A stretch of DNA of 64,000 nucleotides from Symsagittifera roscoffensis (taxonomy: Eukaryota; Xenacoelomorpha; Acoela; Convolutidae). The position numbers and the translations under genes were made by a program. Of the stretch, positions 1 through 12,337 are shown piece after piece (the first letter of the stretch is position 1; every line of letters starts with the position of its first letter). Location of the stretch: NCBI RefSeq assembly GCF_963678635.1, contig NC_087066.1, positions 45,001,624 through 45,065,623 of the forward strand. The letters run 5' to 3'. The notes under the pieces are model-generated. The model worked only from the letters and a program-made list of their open reading frames with translations. It was not told the DNA's origin and did not search any database.

Positions 1-214
1 GAATTTACTACAACATCGTTTTTGATTATCATCATGTCTTTGAAATGCGTCTTTTTAAAACTCGGCGCAATAAGTCTTGTTAGTCAGCTCATTTAATCTC
101 TACAAAAATCTAGGCAAGCTAAAGAGTTATCCTTTTTTTAATAGTTAAAACGGTTCAATTCAATTTGCATTAATTGTGAAAACGAACAAAAACTGATCAA
201 ATTTCGCATTTTAG

Positions 215-458
215 ACAGTGGAAGCTACGACTGATCATAATCGGGGTGGTAATTGGCATGACTGCATTGTTGGCACTGTACGTTCGCAAAATGGGGTTCC
301 AACGAGGAACTTCTAGAGGTGGTGTGCCATATCGCCGGCATGGATCATCTGGAGGAAGAAGGGCCCCAGTGAGCCAATGGGACCCTCCTCATTCATCCAC
401 ACTCCTTAGTATCCGAAGAAACAACAGCGATACAATGACAACTGAGATTGTATTTTGA
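215..458 (+). CDS. Last exon of a small transmembrane protein gene (third paralogue, 5' part outside window)
   Basis: The exon is preceded by a pyrimidine/AT-rich tract ending in TTTTAG (acceptor AG at 213-214). Read in phase 2, it gives codons for Gln-Trp-Lys-Leu-Arg followed by a hydrophobic run (LIIIGVVIGMTALLALYV), then a basic, Gly/Arg/Ser-rich tail of about 50 residues, with a TGA stop at 456-458. The phase, the Trp-Lys pair and the helix position match the last exons of the genes at 31.0 kb and 47.0 kb, so I infer a third member of that family. The signal-bearing first exon must lie upstream of base 1. No known domain is recognised. The call as a real exon rests on conservation with the two complete copies. 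A start at the GTG at 246 would cut into the helix and is unlikely. Confidence 0.62.
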
Positions 459-849
459 TACTTTTATTGTTATATTTGGAATTTACTGTTTGATGTTTTC
501 AATTTGATTCTTGATACATTCACACTCTAGCGAGATGTTTCACTTATTTTTAATAGCTAACTCTTGATAACATGATTTTTGTTTTGTTTTGTTGTACTTG
601 ATTTTGATTTTTTTTCAAGTCATGTTTAACCTTATCTTTTCCGAAATGTTGGTCAATAGTAGGCCTGTTGCAACTAGCAGAAAGCATGGAGCAGGGAAGA
701 CCTCAGGCTCGGATCTAAGATTTTCTCGAAGTAAAATTCATTTTCCGAGCTCTCCCAATACACTTGTATGAAGCATTTGAAAAATCATACTTAAGCTTCT
801 GGAGGTGAATCAGGCTCAAACTGCTTCAAAATTAGTGTGGACTGACGCT

Positions 850-925
850 AGAGGCAATTTTCTAAAACTCTTAGGGCCAGTCAGCCAGACACTTTAAGTT
901 GTCAAGGGTTCGAATCCCCTAAAAC
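850..925 (+). repeat. Possible tRNA-derived relic (B-box-like)
   Basis: Positions 907-917 read GGTTCGAATCC, a perfect match to the RNA polymerase III B-box/T-arm consensus. Flanking bases allow an imperfect T-stem (AAGGG with CCCCT, one mismatch). I cannot build a full cloverleaf or acceptor stem, so this is not called a tRNA gene. It could be a decayed tRNA or tRNA-derived SINE. A similar but weaker arrangement, with an A-box-like TAGCTGAACAG followed about 50 bases later by GGTTGAATCC, is at about 50,627-50,695. Confidence 0.25.
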
Positions 926-3339
926 TGCTACTGGCCGACCTAATCTGTTTCTAGATCGACAAAAATGACTGAGCAACGAATTTGAGAGTTTTCAACAAAA
1001 TTTTGACACAAGAATACTTCCCCGTTTTTTGCATAGCTTTACGATACGAACCTGATACTACTAGTTTTTTGACAAGCTTTTAGCTTTTTTGATTTGGCAA
1101 GTTTCTGATTGTCAATTTCTAAAGCTTTTTGGGCAAACGAAAAACAGTTCTTGTTAAAGTTGTTTTTCCAATCACGAAGTTTGAAAGATCTGATTGTTTC
1201 ATCTGTCATTTATAGGTAAATAATAGCGCCGGTTTCCACGGAAAATCAGTTACAAAAGACCTCAAAAAACCAAGATTTGATTAAAACTGGCGTGTTTCTT
1301 TCTGTTTCTTTCTGCAAGTCCCATAAAGAGCATTTAAACCCAAACGATTAGGTGTTAAGGCCAAAAAACTGTCACGCAAACCGGAAACCGTTTTTTCTGT
1401 TATTCAAATTGCAAAGACAACTGTCGTCAATTTAAAATATTACTCTCATTTTATGATGATTTAATGTTTTCCCACACAACGTGCATAAAATTCAAATTAA
1501 AACAAAATTGCCTCCACTGGAAATTTCAAAAAATTAAACCGTCAAAAAATGAAATAGTAGTGAGTTGAATTTATATCCCCAAAAATTTAACGTCATTCGG
1601 ACCTGCACATAATCGTTGTTATTGCAAATATTTTTTGCCATTGTTTTCCATAAATCCAGTTCAATTAAAAAAAACCGAAATGAACAAAAATAAGTCTAAA
1701 TAGTTTTTTGGCAAAATAAAACCTTTTTTCAACGCTCGGGACATTAAACCATTCTTTCATACGGAAAACACAATAGATGTTAAAGTATGTTTCTGGGAGT
1801 TTTTTTCGCTTGCGAGAGCAAAAAATTTAACGAGCAAGTTCTTACGTTAAAATGAAATATGCATCAATCGAACATATTGTTTTAGTTTTTTTTGTCACTA
1901 AGTTCAATCGGTTTTGAAAAAATTTAATTTCTGAATGATTTCATTTTTCTTACATTTTTTCATTAGCGTATGTGGAAAACATCCATTTCTCAATTTTTCA
2001 TCTTAAACGCCGCTGCTTTTTAATGAGTAATTGATTTGTAGCCGTGCAAAAGTACCATAAAAAGTCTTTCGTCATTATCGCTGCCAAAAAATTATCATAA
2101 TTTGTTTTGGAGAGGACAACAAAAAAATTTGTCAAACCCTTTCAGACCATTTAAAAAAAACGTTTTATAAGGGTTTATACGGGGTTTCTTATTTAAAAAT
2201 GGAATGCGGCAGTAAACCGAAACAAGTTCAGCAATAGGCGGATGCTTTGCAAGTAGCAGAGAATACTTTGAGAATACCCCCACCTCACTTTGATGATCGC
2301 ATGAAGTTGGTGCAAAGGAAAAGAGCTCAGCTGTTGTCATGTAAAAACTTACGCTGACTCCTAGTTTTTTTGACAAACAGATTTTTGCTGTTTTTTCGAA
2401 AAAAATGTCTTTTAATGCATAGAACATATCACATAATACGAAGACTTTTTCTGAATTTCCCCTGAATAAATTTGTACCGTGTTTTTTATTCTTTTTTGTA
2501 TTTTTCATTATAATCGGTTTGTTCATTTTTGCGAGGAAACTGTTTTCAGTGACAAGATCAAATATTTGTACAAGCAGTTTTTGTTGCAATTGAATATACA
2601 GCAGTAAAGAAATTTTACCGTAAAATGATTTTTACCCCTTTCATTTGACAATGCAGATGACAGTGTTTGCTTCTATCAATTTTGGGTTCGAAAATTACCG
2701 CTAAAACTATGATACGCGAGGTAAATTTAATGAAATATGCAAATTTTTTTCATAATTCAGTGCAATTCAAGTTTGTGTCTTATTTGTTGTAAATTTTCTA
2801 TTTTTGCCTGATTTTACTCAAAAAATATTGTAAAGAATGCCCATTTCCTCTCTTAAAAAAATTGACTACAAATTTCTGGTAAATTTTGGCACAAATTTAT
2901 GTCTGCACGAAGCACAAACTTACTCTTGCTTAAGAATAACAGAATAGATACAAATATATCTTTCTGGTTGGCTCTTACATGTTTTTTTTTCGTTGTCAAG
3001 AAAGCTGCCTCATTCAAAGAGAACGATTTAATTATTGTTTTCAAATTATGTGATAGTTATGTGATGCAAGTTACAGTATCAATTAAGGAGTTGTTGCTAT
3101 TTTCCTCATACAAGCGTGCATAAAATGGTACTGATCTTTGTCGTTTGCTTGCGTTTTCTGAAGAAAAAAAATTTAAGCGGAAAATTCAAAGGTGGTCTCC
3201 ATCTCCTTGAAGGAAAAACTTTATAAAAACGGAAGATTTTTGCAAGCTTTCACCGGTTCAAAATAACCGGGTCGAGGTGTTCAACTTGTTTTGATTTTGA
3301 AAACTGAGTAAGTGAAGTTTTGCAGCTGAAATTCCCCGG

Positions 3340-3985
3340 TCGAAAAGCAATTTTAGGTCGAGCACAAAATCGAAACACACAATTTTGGTTGCGAGAGTCG
3401 AAACATACACAGTGTTGGTTGAAAAATCAAAACAGGCCAAGAAAGTCATTATGCGAGCACAACCTATTTTTTTCCGAAACATTAAATTTTTTTTCAAAAT
3501 TTTAATTAAATTTGAATGTAAAAATGAACAAAATAATCTGCTCAGAAACCCGCAATCCGCAACAACCAATTGAAGAGGTTGTTTACCGCAAAACTAGAAC
3601 TTTCAGCGCGAACCGTTTAAATTTTGGAAGTTTAGGGATTCCTGCGGCAATAAAAATTGAACTCTACCAAAAATTCCATGGATATCCGTTTTTTTTTACA
3701 TCAACAGTTTCAGTTCAGATTTTCAACAAAAATAGGAGAATCAACTTGAAAAAAAAGTTTTTGATTGAGTATTTTTGCATTTTACACGTTCTGATAGTTT
3801 ATTTTCAAATCAAGCATTATCACAAAAAAGCAACTGAAAAGCATACATTATAAGTTTTGGTCAATTTACTGATGTTTTTTGATAGTCGAAAAAATTGAAA
3901 GACATGTCAAACACAGTCGAAACATACCCATTATAGTCAAGGCAGTCAAATCATAGGTCGAGTACAGTCAAAACACAGGTCAAGA
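3340..3985. repeat. Degenerate short repeats of a GTCGAAACA-like word
   Basis: Two clusters (about 3,340-3,450 and 3,885-3,985) contain many imperfect copies of GTCGAAACA / GTCAAAACA spaced by roughly 10-25 bases. They look like a decayed minisatellite. The spurious open frames across them on both strands come from this repetition. Confidence 0.3.
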
Positions 3986-4616
3986 AGATTTTTTTTGAAG
4001 TTTTGGTACCATTTCCACAAATCGACAGTAGTAAAAAAAAATTTTGACAGTAGAAAAACTTTTTACAAAGGCACAATAGAAACTGTCTCACTATCTGAGC
4101 TATTTTAGTGATATTGAAAATTAAAGTTTTGGGTCAATTATAGTTGGATGCTTTGCAAGTAGAACAGAATAACTCGACAACAATAACCAAATAAAAAACA
4201 ATAAAAATCTGATTTTAACAATAAAATTGGCTTAGTTGGTATTCTTAGACACACCTCATTTTATCTACTTTTCCTATGTTGTCTAAATGGGACTTTATAC
4301 TAGTGTCTTTTACATGGTGTAGTCGAATGACAGCATTGTTGAACAACCATACGGAAAAACTTAAAAGACCAAAGCAGGAAGATATCACTATAATCAATAG
4401 AGTCCAAATTGAGACTTGTTGAAAACGATTTTTTTAACGGAAACAAATCTCGTTTTCTATTGTTTTTTTTTTAAATTTTTCAGTAGTCGTCAGAATAACA
4501 ACTAAACTTTGTGAAATTTTCACAAATCCTCCACTGTCTAGCACAAAATGCTGGAAGACTTGGAAGCAAAACTGGTGCGAGATATGTTCAACACTTATAT
4601 GAAAAATCAAGAGTTA

Positions 4617-4994
4617 TGAGTTATATCCTTTTGGTAAAACTCATAGAGTAGTTTCAGATAAGGTACACCGTCTGCTCGTCACGCTATCTTATTTTCGGCC
4701 GGAAAGATTCGTGCAACTTCTTAGTCTAATACCGGTCTTAATCTTACTCCTATAACTCCTAGTCTCAATAGATCTAGTGTACACCGGTTTACGCGAGTTA
4801 GTTCCAGAATGAGAACAACTGTATTCTAAGCTTAAACCATATTGTTTTGGTGTTGAAACTACGAGTAATTTCAATACTTACAAATAAGTGGGTTGTTAGT
4901 TTGATGGAGTATGATTGGTTAGTATTTAATATTTTATAGAGATAAAATATCATAATAATAACCAATGATAAATACTAGTTTAGATCTGGTTCCA
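4617..4994 (-). repeat. E1 3' LTR (378 bp)
   Basis: It begins TGAGTTATATCC and ends GGTTCCA on the plus strand (TG...CA in either orientation), with the same length as its partner at 25,074-25,451. Its inner edge is followed by CCCAACGGGG, which on the element strand is a short purine-ending run (GTTGGG) directly before the LTR and marks the probable plus-strand primer site. The outer edge is preceded by the GTTA duplication. Compared with the E2 LTRs it lacks 13 bases near the middle. Confidence 0.92.
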
Positions 4995-5031
4995 CCCAAC
5001 GGGGTTTAGAGATTTTTAGTTTCGCAATGTT

Positions 5032-5373
5032 CTATTGTAGTGAAGGATGGATGAGGGTGTTTTTCTTGCGAGCATATTCTCTTTTCTGGTTTGGAAGAAG
5101 AGGTGTTATCACGATCGTTTCGGGAGATCGTATTATGATTTCTGATCGGTTGTGATGAGTGTTGATCTGGTTGATTTTAGAGAATAGCAATGGTCCAATC
5201 ACATTCGGGAGTGTCATGTAGATTGACTTTGGATGCGGTGTCTGGTGACTTTGATCTTTACGTATAATTGAGTTGAACATTGAGATGGCCACTGTTCGGT
5301 TGCAATGGGTTTCCTTTACTGCGATGCCAAGTCGTACTTTAAATCCGTTCAGTGTGGTGACTGTAGGCAGCAT
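5032..5373 (-). CDS. Short 3' open frame of E1, next to the 3' LTR
   Basis: This is a 113-codon frame ending 38 bases before the 3' LTR. The frame stays open upstream to a stop near 5,420. The start at 5,373 is simply the first ATG. Part of it (the stretch around Val-Lys-Glu-Thr-His, then a few residues on, Val-Ala-Ile-Ser) is recognisably conserved in E2 at about 33,420-33,480, where it is broken by a stop. Conservation next to the 3' LTR in two independent insertions suggests a real small gene or the end of a longer one. I see no signal peptide, no membrane helix and no known domain. Alternatively it is only conserved 3' untranslated sequence that happens to be open. Confidence 0.4.
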   Translation of the reverse strand: MLPTVTTLNGFKVRLGIAVKETHCNRTVAISMFNSIIRKDQSHQTPHPKSIYMTLPNVIGPLLFSKINQINTHHNRSEIIIRSPETIVITPLLPNQKREYARKKNTLIHPSLQ

Positions 5374-6360
5374 GTCAGCTGGGTCTTGCCATTCCGTAGT
5401 TGGAGTGTGATTGGGTTGTCAAGTTCCTTGTTGCTCGTCTTTGGGCTGTACGTTATCTATATACTGCATTATATTATTTACATAAATAAATCTTTGTTAA
5501 TCTTGTTTTTAGTCAAGATCTTGTATTAGTTTTTAACGCAAAAGCGTTATTATTTAGTTCGGTTATTTTTAAGAGCTACTCACACTTGAGTAACTCTCGT
5601 CAGAAATAGAGTTGTGGGTGTCACAAAGCGTGGATATAGCACGGTGGGTGAGGCCGGCTATAGAGCATGCTCAGGACGGCCTCTCTGGTGGGTTAGGCCA
5701 GGAGTGAGGGTATAATTTCATGCTCTCTTTTTTGGAGGGCCCTGTTTTTGTTCAACCTTTCGTGCCTTTTTTTTTACTGGTTTGTTCTTTTGTTGTCTTA
5801 GTTGTCTTTTTCTCAAAAATCAAATAGTTTGTTTTGGGTTTGTCTTTCGACTTTTTGGTGTTTTGTTCTTTTGTTTTCAGACTTAAAAGTAGTCTTCAAA
5901 AGAATAATTCATCCAGTTCTAAGCTGGTGTTAATCCAGTTTAGGTACCGTGGGTTTTCTTTTCTTAGTCATGCTGTTAGGTTGTGGTTTGTGGTGTTTAG
6001 TAAACTTGCGTTGGTTAGTTTGGATTATTAAATAATTCCTTTCCAACCGTGTTAAAGGAAAGTTTGAAACGTGTTGAAACTGGTTAGAGTTGTTATCAGA
6101 GAAAGTTAAAACTTAAAATAATTATTTTAAACAATTCTTCGTGAGCGAGCTTGTGCAATTGTGGATAGGATTTGTGGGCAAGTGAATATTGAAAATATGC
6201 TGAAGCGTCTTTGAAAATGTTAGTACTGCTTTTTGCAATTTATGGGCAATTTTTATTAATTTACTACTTTGAAATTTTGAAGTTTACTGCCTGATTTGGG
6301 GGTTCGGTAAGCTCGGTTTGTACTGGAGGATGGGGTTGATGGGTTGGATGATATTATAGA
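5374..6360 (-). other. E1 region between env and the 3' frame, no gene seen
   Basis: This is non-coding sequence within the element. A GC-richer patch at about 5,610-5,720 contrasts with the T-rich remainder. No open frame here has a recognisable product. Confidence 0.4.
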
Positions 6361-7330
6361 TTACGAGAGCTGGTGAATGGTTAGTGTTTGAGGATGCTGT
6401 AATTGTTGTTGAAGTGTGATAAAATTATCAAGCTCGTGAGATATTTGTGTATTTACAGAGCTGTTGTTATCGGATGGTTCGCTGGTTAAGGGGGAATATG
6501 TGGGTGTGACGTATGAAATGGAAGAGGGAGGGGAAGGGGGTTCAATTTTGACTTGGGAATGAATAGGCTGAAAGGGAGGTTGGGAAAATGTAGATGGGCT
6601 GGGTTCGAAGTTGGCAAGTTCGTCGGGGGTTTCGATATCAAAAATATTAAATTGGGAGATAGTGTTATATACAGTTGTATTTGAATTAGTTTCTGATTCC
6701 ATGCTGGATGAAGTAATATCATGAGGTGATTGAGGTGGAGGGAAAGCAAAAAGTGGGATGATGGGGAGGTTGCTCTGGAGGTTGGCTGCGTAGGAAATTG
6801 AGCGATGGAAAGATCCAACTTGGCGGCTCATCGTGGGCCAAAAAGATGGTGTTCTGAGAACGAAAGTTAGTGGTATGAGGTTGTTCTACAATTGGTTCGT
6901 TTGTGTTTTCTATATTGGGTTGCTGGGTTATTATGTGTTGAATTGGGCTTTGTGGATAATTAGGTCTCGAAGTTATGAGGTCTGTCAGGGCTATATTTCT
7001 GAAATTTCGTGGTACTAATGATAAGGGATGGTTATGATTTAGGTCTTGTAGTTGTTGTGCCGTAGGCGTTGTATTTGTATTATTTTGTGAATCGTCATAT
7101 GTGTTTGGTGTCGTTGATAGCTTGGTATTGTATTTTTTTATTTGAGCGTCTAAAAGTATTTTATTTATTGATGCAGAAGTTTTTCCAAAAAATCCTGCAA
7201 AAAGTATGCACGCTACGCTTGCTTGTTAGTTTACGCTTGCTGTTATGCTACGCTTGCTGTTTCTGCAAGTTTGCGTAGGTTTTGATCTATAGACTGTCGT
7301 TGTATAGTGTCAGTTTTTGTGAGTAATTCT
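6361..7330 (-). pseudogene. Env C-terminal tail region of E1 (degenerate)
   Basis: A 156-codon Pro/Ser/Gln/Asn-rich frame (6,361-6,831) and, in a second frame just upstream on the element strand, a similarly Asn/Thr/Gln-rich stretch, look like a long, low-complexity C-terminal tail following the env ectodomain. A triplicated TACGCTTGCT word at about 7,205-7,263 marks a local rearrangement. I see no hydrophobic membrane anchor between the ectodomain remnants and this tail, so the anchor appears to be deleted or scrambled in this copy. Assignment to env is by position and composition only. A separate small 3' gene is the alternative. Confidence 0.35.
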
Positions 7331-10148
7331 TGAAATTTTTGTGTACGTATAGGATGTTGAATGTGGGATTTAGAGTATATGCCGATCGATTGTAAATCGA
7401 TATTTGGATTGCGGGCAATAGCTCTAATGCTTTCAGGTGAAAACTTTTTTAGTGGTTACATAAATGTAGGATATGGTGTGAGAAGGTAGTATTTATTTTC
7501 ATCAGTGTTCAATTGTACTACATTGTGGGTTTTTTTTGATCCATGGGACTGCTGTATCCCAAAAATAAGTTCTTCGGGAGAGTGTAACAACAAAATTTAC
7601 TTTGTTTTTGTAGAATATTGGGATTCTTTTATAGCATGTTTTGTCTTCAAAAACATATCAAGGTGATACTTTTTTGGTACAAGTGTAATACCATAATATG
7701 TTTCCTTCGTAGTCAATAAAATTTGATCTGCTACCTGACAGTAAATATCTTGCATAAGGGATTTTTAATACTGCTAGAGCAAGTGATTGTAAAATTTGTG
7801 TACGTTCAAGTTCGCAGAGCTGATGTAGTATTTCAAGTTCGGTCAAATACATTTCTTTAAAGATTCTACTTATTGTGTAGTCTAATTTCATGTCTAGCTG
7901 TATGTCATAGTAAATTGCCCCAAAGTGAGTGTTGTTCATTAGTCATAGCTCTTGTAAACGTAAACTGTCTTTGTCTTGTTGTTTTATTTTCCACCAATGT
8001 TTCCTGTGTTTTTTAGAAGGTTTACTGGGATATATGATTTTTCATCACTGGTTGAGTGAGATGTTGCCATTTGATGTATTATTAATTTTCGTGTTTTCAT
8101 GTCAAAACCTTGTTCGTATTCGACAAGAATTTCTGAGTATTATGTTTTGTAGAGTGGTTTGGTGTATTTACATGCAAGTTCCGTTTCTGGTATGTTTGGA
8201 AACGTGTCAATTTAGTTTATATATTATGAATCTTTCTAAAATTAAAATTACTATCTTTGAGCTGATCAGGATTCACATCTTCAAAAGGGATTGCTTCAAT
8301 AAAGGACTTTTGGGGAAAATTTTTCATTCTTGCGTGTACTTTTGCTACTTGAAATGTGGTACAGATGTCATTGGGAAACCAAACAATTGTTGCTTGTGTT
8401 TGTGTAGTCGGATCGCAGTATCCTTGGTCGTTTTTGCAAGGAAGTCTGATTGCTTGATAAAATATAGTGTCATCTTTTAAATCTCGTGTTAGTTGTACTT
8501 TCCAAGTTGTATTTTCCAATCAAAAAACATTATATCTTGGTATCCTTTATTTTTAGTGTCGGCTTTACAATTTGAGGGGTTGTTTATTTCGATGTGTGGT
8601 ATTCAATTTTTATCATGGCGATCATAAATTAATCTTGCATGTGCTCCGTGGAAGGGAAACTTGTCGTCTACTTATAAATGATCTTGGTATCTTTCAAGTT
8701 CGGATTGATGTGCAGAGTCTGGAAAAACTTGAAAGTGTACCAATTTTCTGGTTGTGCCTTTGTTAGTTGTGACTTTTAATCGTTCAAGTTCGTTTTTACA
8801 ATCGTCAGGGCTGAGATTTAATAGTCTTCTGATGTTATTTTGGTAGAAAGATCCATGATCTAGTCTGTTTTTGTTTCCGTTCGAAACTTGGGAACAGTGT
8901 ACTTTCTTTTCGGAAAATGTTGCTGTGAACTTATATCCTGTTAGTGTTGTAGCTCGTTCTTTTGAGTAAAAGGTAGCTATTATGTTTGTTGTTTCTATTG
9001 GTTGTGGTTCGGTTTCGCTTTGAGTGAATTGATTTATTGCATATTTATGTAAAGCTTTTTGTTCATTTTCTTCACAGTCGTAATGTGTGACTAGTGAATC
9101 CTGGGGTCCTGTTCGAGGAGCAGGATTGTTAAGATCGGTTTTTGAGAAATTGAGAAATAAAAGGGTCTGGAAAATTAGTGTCTTTGGAAGGTACTTGTTT
9201 ATGATAGTCCTGAGTATGGATTATAAAAATTTATTTATATCCAGTTTTCTGTTTTTTGTATCTTGTATTTGTAGATGATTTCTGTGGTTATAACTGGGGG
9301 AAGTAAAGATTGAGCTGTTTTATTCGGGGGAGGAGGCTAGGGATAAGGGATGGTGAATTACATTATTTAGTCTTACTGTGATTTCAAATTTTAGTGTCAG
9401 ATTATCTTGTAAAAGTATATGTATGTTATGTTCTTGTATATCTTTGTGGATATCTTGTCGATATTCTAATCTGTTTAGTGCCCAGTTGTGTAATCTGTTA
9501 CTTTCGTGATGATGTCCAAATAAGGGAGGGGGTGCTACGAATGTATTCCAATCTAATCGTAAGTGTATGTTAATTGTTGAGTTTTCTCTATGTCTGGCGT
9601 CGATATTTGTAGGAAAATTTGTAGGAAAATTTGTAAGAAATTGTGATTGTGGGGTTTGACTTCTGGAAGGGTTTGAAGGGAAAGAAAGAGTTTCTGGTAG
9701 TCACAAAGTTGTATCAGATGAAACGTCTATTGGGTCGTTTACTAAATTTGGTTCGCCTTGAGTAAAAGCTTGTGTCATCCAGAATGGGAGAAGTTCCGTA
9801 GTAGCTGGGGGATTGAAAGCAATTTCTCAGATTTGTTCAGATGTAGGAGTTGAACCTAAATAATCTGATGGGATACTTGATGTGTTTTTTTTGTGATGCG
9901 GTCTGGGGCTTAATTTGAATTGTGCTACTGGAGAGGTCCATAGGGTTTGCTATTGGTGAATGAGGTATGTTGAATTGAACTCTGGGGGTTTGCAAATTTC
10001 TATTTCGTCTTGTGTTGTTGCTAATGCGAAGGTTAGAATAGCCTTTTTTTATACATTTGCTTATTGTCTTTATGAGGGATGTAGAAAATGTGAGAACTAT
10101 TATAAAAAGAAGAAAAAAATCTGTTCTATTGAAAAGATGTTGGAACAT
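7331..10148 (-). pseudogene. Env-like glycoprotein ectodomain remnants of E1
   Basis: Between pol and the 3' LTR, where env sits in env-bearing gypsy elements, several minus-strand frames line up in order. One at 9,837-10,148 has a hydrophobic leader-like run (FFLLFIIVLTFSTSLI). One at 8,217-8,519 has clustered cysteines (LPCKN, GYCDP, NDIC) and an N-glycosylation sequon near its start. One at 7,658-7,939 has further Cys, an NNT sequon and a long charged/leucine-rich helix. They are separated by stops and frameshifts, so no functional product is possible. No specific viral glycoprotein class is assigned. A profile search of the broken frames would be decisive. Confidence 0.55.
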
Positions 10149-10530
10149 TTATATAGTTATTTGAAGTCTCGTACCTGAGGAGGTGGTCAGTGATTTTGGA
10201 AAAATTAACGTAGGTTTGGGCTAGGGAATAAAAAATGATAAAAAAATTGCAAAAAACTATCAGGGAGAGGAAGAGTATTTCTAGAATATCGGATAAGTAG
10301 ATTATACAAAATTTGAAAAAACTTGAAAAGATTGAGAAAAGGTTTGAAAGAATATTTTGAAATTTTTTTGACTGTTCGAAAAAGAAGCATTTGAAGGCAT
10401 GATTCGTTTCGTCGATTTGGTTTTTATTTTTAAGGGTAAGTTTGAGTGTGGTCGGTTTATTTTTTGGTTTTTCAACAATTGGGTTGGATTTCGGCAATTT
10501 TTGGTAAAGGAAAGTTTGGAGGGCTCTCAA
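10126..10530 (-). pseudogene. Hydrophobic frame between pol and env of E1
   Basis: A 134-codon frame contains a long hydrophobic stretch (about residues 68-108, rich in Ile, Phe and Leu) after a Lys/Asn-rich start. It overlaps the start of the next env-side frame by about 20 bases in another phase. It may be the original start of env with an uncleaved signal/anchor, now frameshifted, or a separate small membrane protein. The corresponding part of E3 lies beyond the window, so it cannot be checked here. Confidence 0.3.
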
Positions 10531-10950
10531 CGGTCTTCCTGGTTTTGTTGTTATTTATTGGGTGATTGGGGGTTATTCATATATTCGTACTTAATAATCA
10601 TGGTCATTTTGTTCTTTAGGCTAATTTAATTAATTTTTTTGACTGAGGGGTTTTTGAGGTCAAAGTTGGGACAATATTGTTGATCTTTGTACTGCTGGAT
10701 AGGGGAGGGTTGTAGTATTGAGACTTCGTTAATTTCAGGTGTCAATGTTTAGCGGTTTGCTTATTTTTGACCTGGAGGTCCCTTAGTTATAGTTAGAGAT
10801 TGGCTTGAATGTGATTGTTTGTCGGCTAATAAGTCGGGTTAAAAATGAGGTGATGATTCGGAAAAGTTTCTGTTGGCTGAATTTGAACTAGTTTGTTCAA
10901 GTGCTTTTCAACATGAATTTTTAAAAAATGTTCGTTTTATGAAAGTGTCT

Positions 10951-12337
10951 TCAAGAGGTGAAAATGTTAATTAATTTTAAAGTGGTTTTCTGAAATTCAA
11001 TTTTCTTTAATATTTTAGATTGTGGGATGAATGTTTTGTAATCTTTGCGTTGCTGATTTCGAAGTCGCGATGATTGTCTATGTGGAAATTTTTCTTTTTG
11101 ATCTTGTGGTAGAATTGTTTCTTCTAATTTTCGATTTTTTTTTGCTTGAGTTTCTTTTGTTTGAGTTACCTTCTTTGGGAAGCTCTCTTTCATTTTTATC
11201 TAATAGTTTTTGGATAGGGTATATATCAATGCTTTGATTTTGCATGTGTTTTGAATTATTTTTAATAATTTTAAGCCCTCTAAAGGATTATAATTGAGTC
11301 AATTCACGGAGAACGTACTCTTTTGGATAAAAAGGTAGAAAAATTGATTCGATGTTGCACGATTTCTTTTTTGTTTTGATCCGTAAGTTTGTGTGTTACA
11401 TCAGTGAGTTTATCAATTATTTTATATGGTCCAATTTGGAGTGGTTGTAATTTTTTGAATTTTCTTTTTGTGTTGTAAATTTTGGGATTAAAACCTATGT
11501 TCCAATTTCTAAAATTGTAGCTGGGGTGAATCGAGAATTCATTTGGGAATTAATGTTTTGTCTTTGTAACAATTTTTTTGTTACTTTCTGGTAGATCTCG
11601 TTGTGTTTTTTATCTCTGTTTAAAATCCATTCAGTGCGTGTACCGGAAGCTAATTTTGGAATTTGTGGGTGATGAAAATGATCTTTCATCGTGGGTATGT
11701 AGTGGTAGATTATAATATATTGATTCTTTAGTGGGTTGACAATAACCTAGTGTATGTTTTGAAGAATTTGCTGTCAACATTATCGGTTTCCGTGGTTTTT
11801 GTTTGAAAATCATTTCATTGGGTGATAGTCCTAAAGTTGTTGTGATTTGTTAGTTATAAGATATTGGGAATAGTTTTACATCTGTTGACAATTCAGTACA
11901 TCGTGTGTCATTTCCGTTAATGATACATCGAAGATATTCTTGTAATGAGCGGTTCATACTTTCAACTACTCCATTAGTCCAAGGTGCATGCGATGTACGC
12001 GGTTTGTGCTTAATATTATATAAATGGCATATTGTAAAGATATCGTTGTTTATAATTTCAGTGCCATTGTCTGTAACAAGGATTTCGGGTAAACCAAATT
12101 TTGCTATCCAATGTTTGTAAAGTGTTGTATATGCATAATAAGCATTACAATGAGGTACTGGGTTAAGTGCTACGTAGTGTGCGAATGCTTTGACTATGCC
12201 CATTATATATGAGTTTCTTTCTGAGGATGGTGTTATTGGTCCTCTTGTATCGAATGAAATTCTGTGATTGAAGTATAGACTTTGTCCTTCAAATTCTTGT
12301 TTTTCTGCAATTTCTTTTTGGTTTGGGTATGGTGGAG
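10951..12337 (-). pseudogene. Integrase C-terminal segment, tandem copy 1 (true pol 3' end of E1)
   Basis: On the minus strand this carries the integrase core from the first catalytic-Asp region (about 12,245) through the D(x35)E half (frame 11,850-12,203: LVTDNGTE and a TNG-VVESMN motif), then the C-terminal domain and the basic tail that ends pol in E3. It is the 3'-most of four tandem copies and leads into the pol-env spacer. At its upstream edge (about 12,338) it breaks abruptly before the zinc-binding HHCC part and joins the tail of copy 2. Frameshifts at several points make it non-functional. Confidence 0.8.

Larger units (their letters stand above)
459..4616. other. AT-rich interval without a supported gene
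   Basis: Open frames here (for example 2,095-2,589 minus and 3,512-3,853 plus) are Lys/Phe/Asn-rich and follow base composition, with no recognisable motif or splice context. A ~17-base word (GGATGCTTTGCAAGTAG) recurs at about 2,236 and 4,145, suggesting old repeat fragments. Two clusters of a degenerate GTCGAAACA-type word lie at about 3,340-3,450 and 3,885-3,985. Nothing else is supportable. Confidence 0.5.

Noticed and set aside
907-917. tRNA gene
   Set aside because: Only the T-arm/B-box is convincing. No acceptor stem or anticodon arm could be paired.
2095-2589. 164-codon minus-strand open frame
   Set aside because: Lys/Phe/Leu-rich, no motif, no splice or promoter context, and lies in AT-rich repeat-scarred DNA. 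Length alone is not enough.
3512-3853. 113-codon plus-strand frame
   Set aside because: Overlaps the degenerate GTCGAAACA repeat region and follows base composition.
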